Source: Diploscapter coronatus (lineage: Eukaryota > Nematoda > Chromadorea > Rhabditida > Rhabditidae). From it: DNA of 64,000 nt. The notes below the pieces were generated by a model. That model was not told the origin of the DNA, did no database searches, and saw only the letters and a list, made by a program, of their open reading frames with translations. Below are positions 35,352 through 47,052 of this stretch, piece by piece. The DNA lies in NCBI GenBank assembly GCA_964036155.1, contig OZ038422.1, positions 85,707,201 to 85,771,200 of the forward strand. The letters run 5' to 3'. How positions within the stretch are numbered: the first letter of the stretch is position 1; each line of letters begins with the position of its first letter. The position numbers and the translations under genes were made by a program.

Positions 35352-38300
35352 TTAAACATGGTTTTTCCGACCTTCCATTTGCAGTAAGCCTTCTAATATA
35401 CGATGCGAAGGCACCTTGCTGGACTTAACCGTAAAAAATTCGAATTTTAAAGCTGATGATTTTTTTTTAGATAAATGCAAAATGTGACGTAAAAAATTCG
35501 ATAAAATTTGATGTGCTTATACCCCGAAAACTGTCATGGATTAAGGTTTGTAATATTTTGGTGATAAAATTAGTAAATTATGATAATATGAATATTGAAT
35601 GTAAGTTTTCATTATTCCCCCATCGCGGACAATGAGAATCCGTTGGTTGCTTTCAAAAATTGTTTTTTGAGAAAATTTATCAAGAAAAATATGTGTAAAA
35701 CTATAAAAGACCGCTCTGTACCTCAAACTGATTATATAAGTTGGCTATGATTAGGAATAGTGCCACTTGAGCCATTCCTTCTCCCGGACACTTCCTTTTT
35801 CCTATGGAAAATGGACACAACTAAAATTCCACTCAGAAGAATTTCTCAATTTCAAACTTTGCCTCTTCAATTTTCCTTAAGCTACCATCAGGATTTAGAT
35901 GTCTCTCTGGTTTGAACTTATACGGCTCGGGAAATATCTGAAATCTTTCTAAATTAAAACTTATATACGTCACATCACCCACTTTCTCATCATACATGAC
36001 TGTGGAAATTTGCGGGATGATGACTGTGTGAGCAGGAATGTGATATCCGTTGATATCGACGTCCACGTTGTTCATGCGTGGGGTATTTTGAACACCAACA
36101 TTTCCCAGTCGTTGTGTCTCCTTAATCATCGTCAATCAGAATAATATCTCGGTTATTTTTGATAACATTTATGACTGCATTAATGTAGGCCAATTGAGGC
36201 TTATCATCCATGGTCACCATTCTATCTCCTCCAATTTGCTTATCCAATTCTTCTTGCATCTTTTTAGCAACTTCAGGATGATGCAAAATATAAAGAACGG
36301 CCCACATAATTGTCCCCGTGGTCGTGTCTATTCCAGCAATTGCAATATCGATACATGAGTTTTTCAGCTGTATGATTCTAAATACGGTTTTTGATCAAAT
36401 TGTATATATTTAAAATTAACAAATTTCAATGACTACTTACGATGTGCGCACCTACGAACTTATATTTACATTGGGCATTCGTTTGTTTTCACATGTTAAC
36501 AATAAGAGTAGAGAAAGGTTTGCAAGTCGTTTTGAATCCTACATCACTGAGATGGGCTTGCTTAGGATGGATTGAGCCGTTTGAATTTGTTTTTCAAACT
36601 GATATCTTCATGGAAATTTATGCATTTCATGCCTTTAATGAAGGCGAAGTTTAAAACATCCGTAGTTGATTATTTAGAAGAAAAAATTTTTCAATTTTAT
36701 CGAAAAATTAAAGTATATACCAGCCAAAGGAGGTTATTGGAGTAATTTTCGCAGAAAAAATACCCATGGAAAATGTTCACTGCATGGAATTTCTGCGATC
36801 GATTCTCTATGACCAGTTTTAGTAATGAAAATGAGTAATATCCGGATTCCCGGCATGATAAGATCTTGAAAGGTAGCAGGAGTAACAGATTCGGAATTAG
36901 TGCATTCGATTAGCCCTACATCAATCGAATTTATCCACATTTCAGAGTGATACCTCGTGAATTTTCCTTGCGAGGGCTGTGAGAGGATTGTTTCGATACC
37001 AAATAAAGCCCATATTTATCACGCCTATATTTGCAGACCAATCAAATATGGATCGAATTTAGGATCAAAACGATCTTCTCATTGCTCTAGTAATATGTGG
37101 ATGGACGTTTTCCCCCACCCTCACATGTGAGAACAGAAGAGTGCTCACGTCGTAAGTAGCCATTTCAAAGGATTGATTTTCGATTCACTTACTCAAATCC
37201 GCCAAAATCGGGCTGATCATCGAATTTTTTCATCTCTTTGAGATAAAGTTCAACATAATAAGAACTATCCCTAGACTCAAAATCGATTTTGCGCTGATGC
37301 TCCGAAATTTGATCATCGAAGAAATCCATTATTTTATCACGATCATTTGCCATTCCTAAATATTGTCATTTATAATATCATAAATAACATTTATTCATTT
37401 GTCTTACTTTGATATTTTTGGTGAAAATAAGGCAGATGGCGAAGTGCTGGAAATGATGCTAGAATTAAACCGCCGACTTCGCCCACTTCTTTCAATATAT
37501 GACCCAGCGAGTGACGTAGCCGCAAAAATTTTTGAACCTTTTCCTGCAATATAAGCGATTTTAGCCAAATAGTTTTTGCAAATTATTTTCTTTGAAAATA
37601 TTACTCTTTTCTTTATTAAATTTTTTTCCAAATGGGATTCATTTCTGAAAAAGGTTAGGCCATTTGCCACCAATCTATCCACGAGTTTTCTCACTATCAA
37701 AGTATGCAATTGCCAAACCTTTGCTTTATAACGAACCGCTTTATAGATTTCGAAAACTTTCCAAAATGTAATTAGTTTTTAATATTTTTAAAACTCGTTT
37801 TTTTCTCGAAGATTGGCTACTAAGTGGTAAAGTCGGATTACCTCATCAGAATCACTTCCAAATAGAATTTGATATGTAATCGATCCCACTGCAAAGTCGA
37901 TATGATTGCATATATCAACTGGTTCATAAGCGTTTCTTCGCTTCAATTTACCGATCATACAACGCACTTCGGCAAGAACCTAAACTATCCTCTGGATGAT
38001 CGTCGATAAGTGATTCTCACTCTTTGTTCCATAAGAGATTTGCCCATGCCAAAATTTCTAAGGAATTGAAGAAAGAAACGTCGATGAATTTTCCAGCGAT
38101 CACCGTCAGTTTCAGCGATTCCGTATTTGCCTCCTAGAAAATCACTAGCATTATCAATGAAGTCTAGGAAGTTTGCACTTCCGTAAAATTCGTTCCAATT
38201 TTAATTCGACTAAAGCGCGCAAATATTGCGGAGGTTTGCATGTTAAACAGTCAATTCGATATCGCTGGTTAACATGAAAGTATAAAAGGAAAATCGTGAA

Positions 38301-39118
38301 AAATTTATATAAAATAGAAGGACGAGGAAAATAAAGGTGGAAATTTTGAGCGTGCTTTACGTAAGTGCAAGTCAAAGGTTAACGAAATTTCGTGCTTTTT
38401 CAGTCATTTCGCTTCGCTTCGAAAGAATTCAGGATCCCATTTCGTTACACCTCCGGTGAAGTTTTTCCAGTGCTATTCGATATTTATAATTTTATAAATG
38501 TCCAACCTCTCAGTTCTTGAACTAATGGCAGTATTTTTCTTTCTGTGTAGGAATCGCCATCGTGGATAATTGTCTTTTTTATTACATCCCAATCCAATAT
38601 ATACACTATGTCGAGAAACATGCATGTGATAGTGGAAATACCACCATATTTTTCCCTTAACACGTAATTTATCATTATTTAATGCCGATGCACTCAATGA
38701 TTACTCACTTCAGTTGACTAAAGAATTTATAGCCGGGCTTTTCAATTGCCAATAGTTGCGGTACGTTGCCTATTATGGGCAATGGGATTGGGCCTGCAAA
38801 CATCAACCTACTTTCAGAATATTAGTTGTCTCTTACCAGTGCAAAGCTGACGAGCAATTTGTGCATTTGATCAAATCTATTTGTGCATTGCACAAAATAA
38901 CACTTGATTTCCCTTCAGGCCAAATGCCCAATTTGCATGTCAGTTTTCCACTGGTATGAGACATCTAATATCACTGTCGGTTTGAACATTTTCGATAATT
39001 CGATGATGAATTTAAAATGCCTTTATTAAATCGCATTACCTGGAGGTAACTTTCGCCTTCTCCAAAACATTTGATGAACTATGAAAATCAGAGTTGCCGT
39101 TAATATCGCAATTAGCAT
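35352..39118 (-). CDS. Cytochrome P450 (nematode CYP2-clan type)
   Basis: Twelve-exon model, about 495 residues, the normal P450 size. Exons 5' to 3': 39118-39040, 38793-38709, 38655-38507, 38133-38021, 37979-37842, 37543-37408, 37355-37193, 36377-36167, 36120-35983, 35937-35863, 35820-35722 and a tentative last exon 35452-35352. Features in order: N-terminal membrane anchor ([14 protein letters not shown]), hinge [23 protein letters not shown] (helix C WxxxR), I-helix [14 protein letters not shown] (ExxR), KPERHL, and the heme loop [11 protein letters not shown]. The two stops before the heme loop vanish if 35821-35862 is a 42-nt GC-AG intron; this also yields the family-typical EEL-PFSIGKR. 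The last junction is out of phase as drawn (NQFE to KFEFF), so the final exon is uncertain. Clan assignment is by general resemblance only. Confidence 0.82.
35821..35862 (-). other. GC-AG intron in the P450 gene (42 nt)
   Basis: On the minus strand, GAAGAG/gcaaag ... gaattttag. It removes in-frame TGA and TAG codons, keeps phase 0, and joins RKIEE to [10 protein letters not shown]. No in-phase GT donor is available nearby. Confidence 0.78.
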
Positions 39119-39809
39119 GCCCTAAAACTTTTTAAAGAAAATATTTGTCGATTCTAGAAATTACGCAATATCGATCAACCAGAGAAGATACGACAAAATT
39201 GGGATATATGAACACTCGCATTGAATAACTTTTGATAAGTAACGAAACACCATACAAAATTGGCTGATGCTGAACAGGGGTGAGACGGAGTTTGTCGGAG
39301 TGGATTTTTTTCTATTTATAAAATCGTCCATACAACATTGAAAAAAATCTTTTGCAAAGATGTGTAAAATGAACGATTTATTTGATACAAAATGATTTTC
39401 TAAAAGGATTGATCGATGATGTTTGGTGAAAAAAGATTCCAACTTCGCAACAGTGAGTACAATATGTAAGCAATGAAAATATAAATAATATGGCATGTTC
39501 GCCTCATTCGCTTATGGGAGTAAATGAATTGGCTGCGTTTTTTTCTAACTCAACATTTATGTCAACTCTCTAACAGTTTCGACGAGTCCTCGATCAATTT
39601 CAATAGACTAAATCTGTATCAATCTTCTAACAATACGGCGTAGATTTGCATTTAAAGTGAATCTGTCGACTCAGAGATACGTGGAAATATCTGTAAAATT
39701 CGTGAAGTCTGCTATCCTTACTAAACATATATTCAAACATCGACTAACATCAATTCATTTATCGCATGATAAAATATTTACATATTATTATGGACTGTGA
39801 GGAACAAGG

Positions 39810-39975
39810 GTGGGCCGGAACCGGGATTGGCATCGAAACCAAAATTTTTCGCAAGACCGGGATTTAAATTTTCCGAGATCCGAAATCGGTATCGGGATCG
39901 AGATTAAAAATTTTTCGGACCACCGGAACGAGACCGGGACCGGGGTCGCCAAAAACGCTGGAACTTCCGGCCCAC
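39810..39975. mobile_element. 166-bp element with 11-bp perfect terminal inverted repeats
   Basis: The ends GTGGGCCGGAA (39810-39820) and TTCCGGCCCAC (39965-39975) are perfect inverted copies. The interior is a GC-richer, degenerate tandem of ccgggat/gatcggg-like words, unlike the surrounding AT-rich DNA. It has no coding frame with features. Confidence 0.6.
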
Positions 39976-39977
39976 TC

Positions 39978-40135
39978 CTGGTGAGGAAGTAGATATTGCA
40001 CACTTTTTGCATCCCTCCCCTCCTAGAATCAACCCCCTCGAAATAGCATGTGCTCTGAGGAAACGGAAGAGATAACAAAGAAAAGGAAGAAGGAAAGAGG
40101 GAAGAAGAGGCGTGGCTCGTGCAAGGTCTATTTCC
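39978..40135 (-). repeat. Dispersed repeat, inverse copy of 33056-33215
   Basis: Contains gaagtagatattgcacactt, tttttgcatccc and a purine-rich tail (aaagaaaaggaagaaggaaa). These match the other copy in reverse order and strand. Confidence 0.6.
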
Positions 40136-41152
40136 TCACAATCCACAACATATTCCTTCAGATATTGCAATAACTTAAGCTACATAGGGAAATTATATCG
40201 CAATAAATAGAGTTGAGCAAGACCAGTAAATGATAATGTGAAGTTTTCATTAATATACAGAGTGGCCAAAAATGATCAAAATGTAATGCTCATAACGAAT
40301 GATAAGGATGAGGTCGTAAGGAGCTAAGGAGCACATTGTCGCGAGCGATTAAAGAAACGTCAATGATCCAGTCAATGGACTTATCGAGGAACGCTGTCGT
40401 GTCCAAGTGGAACAGATATAACTTTATTGAAGATTTATTTTAAAATAATTATATAATAGAGCTTTCTTGGTACAGCAGTGTATCAGGGTAAGATACTGAA
40501 TAAGAACAACTGTCTGTTGTGTTTACCTACCTATGTGAACTGAGCTCATGAGAAATAGTGAATAAGCTAGAGAAACATAATCGTTCATGAAAGAATCCTA
40601 GACGGATAAAAGTATCTGAATATAAATGCAAATTAGTATTCACAAAATCAACTAACATCGGCGACACTTATCGGATTATAGAAAGTTTAAACAATTTCTC
40701 AAAAGTAACAATTGAAGTTATTGATTATCGATTGATAAATATAAAATTATAAATAACAAGCAATTATATGACATATCTCGCCCAACTTTCCTTTAGCTAT
40801 TTTCTAATATTAACGGAAAATCATAAATTCGTCACCAATGTAACAAGAAAACCTTTTTTAAGGGATATTATTTGTAAGACGGACAGAAAGCTTGGCACAG
40901 GGCAGAAAAGTCGATCAAGCTTGATATGGGTAATATCGCTGGATACCCCCTAGAGGCCTAATCACAGAAAAATGAAAATTAGGCCACATCCTCTAAAGTG
41001 GGCGGGGCTAGGTGGGATCGAAAGTCGTAATTTTGACGATTTTGTCGATTTCGGGGGTACAAAGAAAACTTTTTTGCTATAAAATTAAGGAACAAATTAA
41101 TTTAAATTTTCCATGTTTTCAATGAATTCAGATATATTTAGTTTACAGTATA

Positions 41153-42691
41153 AAAAAATCATTTCTTGCTGAAATAACGCAACACGAAGTTATTTGACAC
41201 TTGTTTAATGGTTTTGCGCTCGAATTGCAAAGTGGACGTGGCCTATCATTTGGGGAATGATAAAAACCCATAGAAACTTCAAAATGTTCCACGAACAAGC
41301 ACATAAATTCAAATAAACATCTTTACAAAGTCGTTCTCTCTTTGAAATAGCTCTTGCTGTTGTATTTAAAGGCAGAGCACGCTTTTCTCCTTGCGAAAAT
41401 CGCCAAGCAATTTGAGAAATAATCATTAATTTTAGCTCTAATCTTAGCTAATTGTAGTAAAATTCTCATTTATACTCCTTTATTTATCTTTATTAATACA
41501 ATGTAAATGAAACGTCAATAAATTCTCAGAAAATTGTTAATGCTCAAGTTTCGATAAGTACCTAGGAACCGCCAAGCCCCGCCCCTTTCACTGGATTCAA
41601 TATTGTCCATAGCCGATAATCCTTTCGATTATCGCCGATTTCTCTTCTTTTCTTTTTGTTTTTAATAATTGATCGGTACCTACCATACAATTCGATACCG
41701 CTCTTTCACGTGGTGATATCGATTTATTGATTGGGTGCGAAAGAAGTCCGCAAATGCGCGTCAAATTACGACAATGCTAATATTTCGAGCTATAAAAGGC
41801 ACATAAAATTTTTTTGATGAATCGGCACATCTAGTTGACATGTACAACATATGTAAAAACTAGAAAAATCCTGCGTAGAGCAACTGAAATCCTGATAATC
41901 CGCGAAAATATAAAAGGAGCCAATGCTAAAATGAAAGAGAGTGCAGAAAAAGATTCCCAAAGGCAGGGAAAGAAAGAGGGAGCGAGCGGCACAGTGCCTT
42001 TTGCAGATAGGCCACGCCCCTTTCCCCTGTCCACGAAAAGGAGCGATTTTTCGCATTAAATTTGATCATTTTTTTTGTTAGTGACGTATTTTTTCGCGTT
42101 TTTTTTCGGTGAGGATGGTTAGAGGAGCATCTCAGCCCCTGAAAAATGTAGGAAACATAGTGCCAGAGTGAATTTGACAAAATGACTGGCGGTCCCTACG
42201 TGAGGCAGATTTTTTTTTTTTTAATTTCGAGGATATTATGCGATTTGCTCCATTTATTTTTTTTTTTTTGAATATTATGTGCCAGATCGATGTCGATTTC
42301 ATCTGCTATTCATTCGACATTGAAAACAGTGAATAAGCGAGAAAAAACGGAGAATTTCCGCACATCCCTGATTTATTGCCTTTTTCCTAAAAACTTCCTC
42401 CTTACAGAAATCATCCAGCTGCCCTACTTTTTGCCATTTAAATCTTTTTTTCTTTCCCGTGACCTCTTTTCTTCGTGCAATTTCTCATTTTACAGCCATT
42501 TACTCGAAATATTTCTCACAGAGCAGCGATTTTTCCTATGCCTTTCTTCAAAAATCGTTTTTTCTCCAACTAAAAAGTTTAATTTCAGATATCGTATCTC
42601 AACGTATTGTCTGCCTAAATCAGACATTTTCGACATCTAAATTGCCGTAGTTCGAGACGAAAAAAATTCGAATTTGAACTGAACAAGTACT
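41153..42691 (-). repeat. Inverted segmental duplication, right arm (1.5 kb)
   Basis: Reverse complement of 16853-18380, in the same order. It includes a plus-strand scrap matching the gta-1 C terminus (KIAKQFEK, stop near 41400-41425), hAT-like copy C, intron-like DNA and the first bases of the coiled-coil exon. The shared sequence stops inside that exon, at aacaagtact. Confidence 0.8.
41563..42198 (-). mobile_element. Non-autonomous hAT-like element, copy C (inverted)
   Basis: The ends TAGGAACCGCCAAGCC (left) and GGCTGGCGGTCCCTA-type (right; the actual flank reads actggcggtcccta) match copies A and B. About 636 bp, lying within the duplicated arm. Confidence 0.7.
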
Positions 42692-43107
42692 CCGAAGATA
42701 GAATCGAGCAACTGGTGCAATTGGCCGAAAAGGATGATGAGCTGCGCGAACAATTGAAGGATCAAGGACTCGATTGCGAGGTGGTTCGCAAGAGATTGAA
42801 AGATTTACAAAATGCGTACAAGGTTAGTGAAGTGCAGAAATGTACATTGTTTAAAAAAATCGCACCTGAATTAAACTTGAAGTTGATCAAACATTTTTAT
42901 CGAATTTGAGCTGACCTCGAAATTCAAGGTATTTTCACATTAACAACTCGAATGAAAGATGCATATAGAATGTGTTTCCAATGTTGGAGTTAACCACACA
43001 TATTTAATTTAGTTTTAATCGAGTTAATTACCATAGCTAATAAAATGATGAAAATTATTTTTCAGGCGAACAGAAGGAAGAAAGACGATGCCAAGAAGAA
43101 GACATGA
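42651..43107 (+). CDS. 3' exons of a coiled-coil protein gene (partial)
   Basis: Exon 42651-42822 (acceptor gccgtag, donor aag/gttagt) encodes SRRKKFEFELNKYSEDRIEQ and a long Glu/Lys/Leu helix. Exon 43066-43107 (acceptor tttttcag) encodes a basic end (ANRRKKDDAKKK) and TGA. Strong helix and heptad character suggest a coiled-coil C terminus; PRC1/Ase1-like microtubule bundlers are one possible source but the match is weak. No 5' exons were found upstream, where the duplication arm and a hAT-like element lie, so the gene may be truncated. Compare the broken copy at 16678-16891. Confidence 0.45.
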
Positions 43108-44258
43108 TTAGGGGCTGGGAAGGGTGCTTGTCTTCGAAAATTCCCCTCCACCCCCCACACTCTTGCATATCACACTATTTTGGTGCATCATAATTCATAA
43201 CTCATGAAATCAAACTCGATTCTGTTGTGCCAATTTATAGTAAAATCACATCTCCACTCAGTGTAAAAGCCACCAGATATCCATTTCTCCAAAAGCTGGT
43301 GTAATTTAAAACGTATTCAGTTTCCATGTTCTTAGAATAAAACTTATTTCACGTTCGATTTTTAAAGTCAACTTTTGAATTAAATGACTACGTCAGTTCT
43401 CCTCCCATTTTTAGGTTCAACATTATTCATCAGGCTTGTACGTAGTAGTATATACTAGAATATACTAATGTTGCACCTAGAGAAAATGAAAAGTTAAAGA
43501 ACAGAAAAGACGGAAAAAGGCGAGAGGGTGTGTCGTTCTTATGCAATCCGCCTCCTCGCTTTTAACCCCATTCAAACATCTATATTTTCACGTTTCATTT
43601 TCTCTAAGTGTAACATTAGCAGGGCTGTACGGAGTTCGAAACAAAAAATCGAATTAAAGTCCGAGTTATATACCACGTTGTGCGAAAGAGTCTTTAAAAT
43701 GATTGTCCTCATATTCAATCCACTTATCATTTTGGTTGCTTTTCATTTCTGCCAGCATCAATCTGGCACATTGAGCTCCTCTCAAGTTCTGCTAAGATAT
43801 TGTTCTAAGTACGGTTGTGATATGATTATATTATTGTTCTTTCATCTATCTTGTTCTTGGACTCTACTCTGGCTTTCTACTGCTTTACTCCATCCATTTG
43901 GCATTGTCTGAAGATCAATCAGGTGAATAAAACTTGTTGGATAACTCAAACTCTTTGCACCCCTAGCGCGGTTGCCATATTACGTGAAAGTCGAAAATGC
44001 TATTCTTATTCATTTTCATTGATAATGATTACTTTTGCTCAAAACATATTTTGCAAGTATGAAGTTTCATCTAATTTATAATTTAGGAAGCTATAGTTGA
44101 TGAAAGCACAAAGAATGAATTCACCTAAAATAAAGCCATGACTGCTTGAAAATGAGTATGGGTTTATGGAAGAAAAATCCTTTTGAAGTGAAGTCAATGA
44201 TGTTAAGGAATTATACATGAAAAATTACTACAATTAGCTGATTAGAACTAAAAATGGA
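43108..44258. other. Intergenic, contains a 155-bp TIR element
   Basis: Apart from the element at 43465-43619, nothing is supported. An open frame at 43528-43911 overlaps that element and has no domain or splice context. The minus-strand 3' UTR of gta-1 should lie at the right edge. Confidence 0.45.
43465..43619. mobile_element. 155-bp MITE-like element, 27-bp TIRs
   Basis: The left arm CTAATGTTGCACCTAGAGAA (continuing AATGAAA) pairs with the right arm TTTCATTTTCTCTAAGTGTA (continuing ACATTAG), with two mismatches over 27 bp. Non-coding. Confidence 0.65.
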
Positions 44259-46257
44259 TTATTTCTCGAATTGCTTGGCGGTTTTGTCGAGCAATTCAAT
44301 CGTCAAGTCAGCATGCTTCTTTTCGTAGACGAGACTAGGACGGAAGCGAAGGGACTGAGCGCCACAGCGTTCGACGTGAAGACCGTTCAGATGACACTAC
44401 AATTGAATTGAATTGATTTTTTTCATGAAAAAATCCTACAGCTTTAGTGAATTTTCCCTGCATTTCGGTATTTGGCAAGTCTATAGCTGCGAAGGTGTTG
44501 ATTCCTCTGGGAGTCGACAGCAGATTTGGGTGGTGTGCCTAAAATTGCGATTTAACTCATTGTACGATCGTGAGAGCTCAAAATACCACCAATTTCGCGA
44601 GTTCCGATTGGAAATGCTTCCCGACTTCGCGGTTCTTCTCCAGGAGGTGATCGCGCTTGATGATCTCGACGACCTTCGTGAGCAACAGAAGCTTCGCAGG
44701 GTCCCCTACCCAGGTATTAAATATCCTCATGCCCTGAGGGGTTGACATTTTCATATGATATCAGAAGCTGAGAAAAAAATTCAATTTTCAAAATCGAAAT
44801 CGAAATTGACTTTCAAAAATTTTCGAAATCGAAATTTTTCCTCAGCCCTGGGTGGCATAATTATCTTACTTCAGTCATTCTGAGGTGATCGGCATAGTAG
44901 TACCCTCCTGTCAGCATGCGCTTCGAGAAGGTCACGATGTCGGGAGGTGTGGACAGGTTCCAGTGAGTGTGGCACCAGAAGTCGCCAGTAGCGCCCCCAC
45001 CAGTCTGGACTTCGTCGACGAGGAAGACGATGCCGTTTTTCTTCGTGATGTCTCGAAGACCTTGAGCGAATTGGGGACTGCAATACTTGTCACCACCTTC
45101 GGATTGAATTGGCTCGGCGATGACGACGGCGACATCGTGACCCTGAAGAAAGGAAGAAAATGAATTTTCCTTTACAGATCTGAAATTACTTTCTCCTTCT
45201 GCTCCTTTATTTTCAGTTCGACGTCTTCCAGACATTCCTTGTCCTGTGCGTCATTGTATGCCTTGTTTTCGGCGAGGGGATACTTGTACCGAGGGTACTT
45301 GGCGATCGGCCATTGGAAGGCAGGAATGTCGACCTGAAACGCGTTGATACGTTTTCTTCGAATACGTGGGGAACATGGATATTTTTACCTTCTGATAGGT
45401 CTTGCATCTCGTCACCGACAATGTGGCCATCGTCCTGCCGTGATATCCCCCTTGGAAACCAAGCACGGTCAGATTGGGAGTGCCAGGCAGTTTCTGCTCC
45501 ATGCAGGAAGTGAGGTATTCGTCATCCGGCGGTTTGCCGCCTCTCTTCTGCGTTTGGTACCTAAAATGTGCTCGAATTATCGATGATATGAACGAAACAA
45601 TTACCAAATGAAGGCCTGCTTGATCGCATGCTCATTGGCTGAGGCTCCACAGAGCATAGTCTGGCAGTTCTTGAGTCCTTTCGGAGCAATAGAGACCAGA
45701 GCCTTCTCAATCGCATCGGGGAAATCGGATCTGGGGAAAGCTCCGAGGGCAGCTCGAGACACGGTCGATGTCTAAGATAATCGATCAAAATTGATCCAGC
45801 GAGGATGTCAAGGATTACGATCATGGGATCGCTTCTGGCAAATTCGACGAGTTCGGGGTGATTGTAACCCAGGGGCAAAGTAGAGATCTGTTGGTAGACA
45901 TCCAGGAAGACGTTGCCTCAAAATATCCACTTTCAAAAATCAACGCTTGTAAACAGAAATAAAGACAAACATTTTTAAAAGTGCACATACCGTCAATGTC
46001 GACCATGTAGTTTCCGAACGACTTCTCAAAATCCACGAACATGTTCATGGAAATCGTTTGGAAGTGGTTGTCCATTCGCTTCCGAAGAGCCTGCTCATTT
46101 GGTCCTGGCAAAGGAGCCTTGACAGATGGCCCAGCGGGCTCATGATTGGCAATCGAAGAACTCAGGCGGACTGAAAGCAGCTTTATTTCCCTTCGACCGC
46201 CACCTATTCCACTATGATCATACCCTGTCTTAGTGTCGCTAACCTACGGGTGAGCAT
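44259..46257 (-). CDS. gta-1: 4-aminobutyrate aminotransferase, mitochondrial (GABA transaminase)
   Basis: The start codon 46257-46255 gives an Arg-rich leader (MLTRRLATLRQVRLSSS) that looks like a mitochondrial targeting peptide. Exons 46257-46224 and 46170-45991 are followed by blocks near 45919-45822, 45773-45605, 45558-45391, 45334-45192, 45144-44876, 44738-44573, 44530-44425 and 44402-44259; about 480 residues. Family landmarks: LPLGYNHPEL, GFQGGYHGRTMATLSVT, IAEPIQSEGGDKY, the PLP-site region FLVDEVQTGGGATG, and FSKRMLTGGYYY, whose Lys should carry pyridoxal phosphate. RIFNTWVGDP is in the expected place, and it ends TAKQFEK. It transaminates GABA to succinate semialdehyde with 2-oxoglutarate. 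One acceptor (ttttgag near 45919) lacks the usual C. Copies of its 3' end occur in both duplication arms. Confidence 0.93.
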
Positions 46258-47052
46258 CTTTTAGGAGTAGAAGAATGAAGCTGAAAATGGGTTTAAAATC
46301 TATCGGAAGAGTAATTAAAACGTGGTTTGATTCGATTGAACTGTCTAGAATGACAAGGTGATGAATCCAAAAGGGGAAGGAGGAAGAGAGCGGGTGGATG
46401 TCTCAAAGCTACGAAGTCGTTAAATCGGTGTGCTGATAACTCGGAATAGTGATATTATGATAAGGCCTGCAGAGACGACCCGCTTTCTCGATTAATGGCT
46501 CGTTAAATATCTCTTTGGCAAAAATTAATGCTCAAAAGGTCATTTATGCATTTGTAATTATGCTTGAAGAATAACAGAGTGAATGAATGAATAATTAAAA
46601 ACCAACTAAATAAAATCACGCAAACATTCGTCTGTCATCCAAAAAATTTTCATTGCACGAAGACCAAGCTTGAAAATTTGACTACCAACAAAAATGCGTT
46701 TCCATTTGATGATTTTGGCTATTCTTTTCCGAAGTATGCACTATAAAAAGTGATCTCTGTATTAAGCTCCATAATTATTCACTATCAACAAGTCGTTAAC
46801 TTTAATGAACCATAACATAGCATTATTTATCTTCAAGTCTACAACGTGTGTGTGTATGTGTGTGAGAGAACAAATTTGCATCATCATGCAAAGAATGAGC
46901 ATGCACTAATATTAAGACAATTTCTAGATGAAACTATTTATTCAATCGATGATATATAAAATCGATAGAAAAGAAGAATGAGGTAATTACGTGTTGGGGT
47001 GCTGATGCAACTCGCAAGCGCATTTCTGCAGCTCTCCACAAAGTCGCAAAGC
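46258..47052. promoter_or_regulatory. 5' flank of gta-1 and 3' flank of the collagen gene
   Basis: No exon seen. A GT microsatellite lies near 46848-46864. Both flanking genes are on the minus strand, so the gta-1 promoter should lie in the left half. No specific site could be assigned. Confidence 0.4.

Larger units (their letters stand above)
39119..41152. other. Intergenic zone, repeats only
   Basis: It holds a 166-bp TIR element (39810-39975) and the inverse dispersed repeat (39978-40135). 40200-41150 is AT-rich and shows no exon with splice context. No gene is supported. Confidence 0.45.

Noticed and set aside
35821..35862. Two in-frame stops before the P450 heme loop (pseudogene?)
   Set aside because: A 42-nt GC-AG intron removes both and restores the family consensus, and the rest of the gene is intact.
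36442..37192. Suspected missing exon in the P450 between FGGFE and QLKNS
   Set aside because: Using the acceptor tatttag at 36378 gives FEIIQLKNS in phase, so one long intron explains the gap.
43528..43911. 127-residue open frame upstream of gta-1
   Set aside because: It overlaps the right arm of a MITE-like element and has no supporting exon structure.
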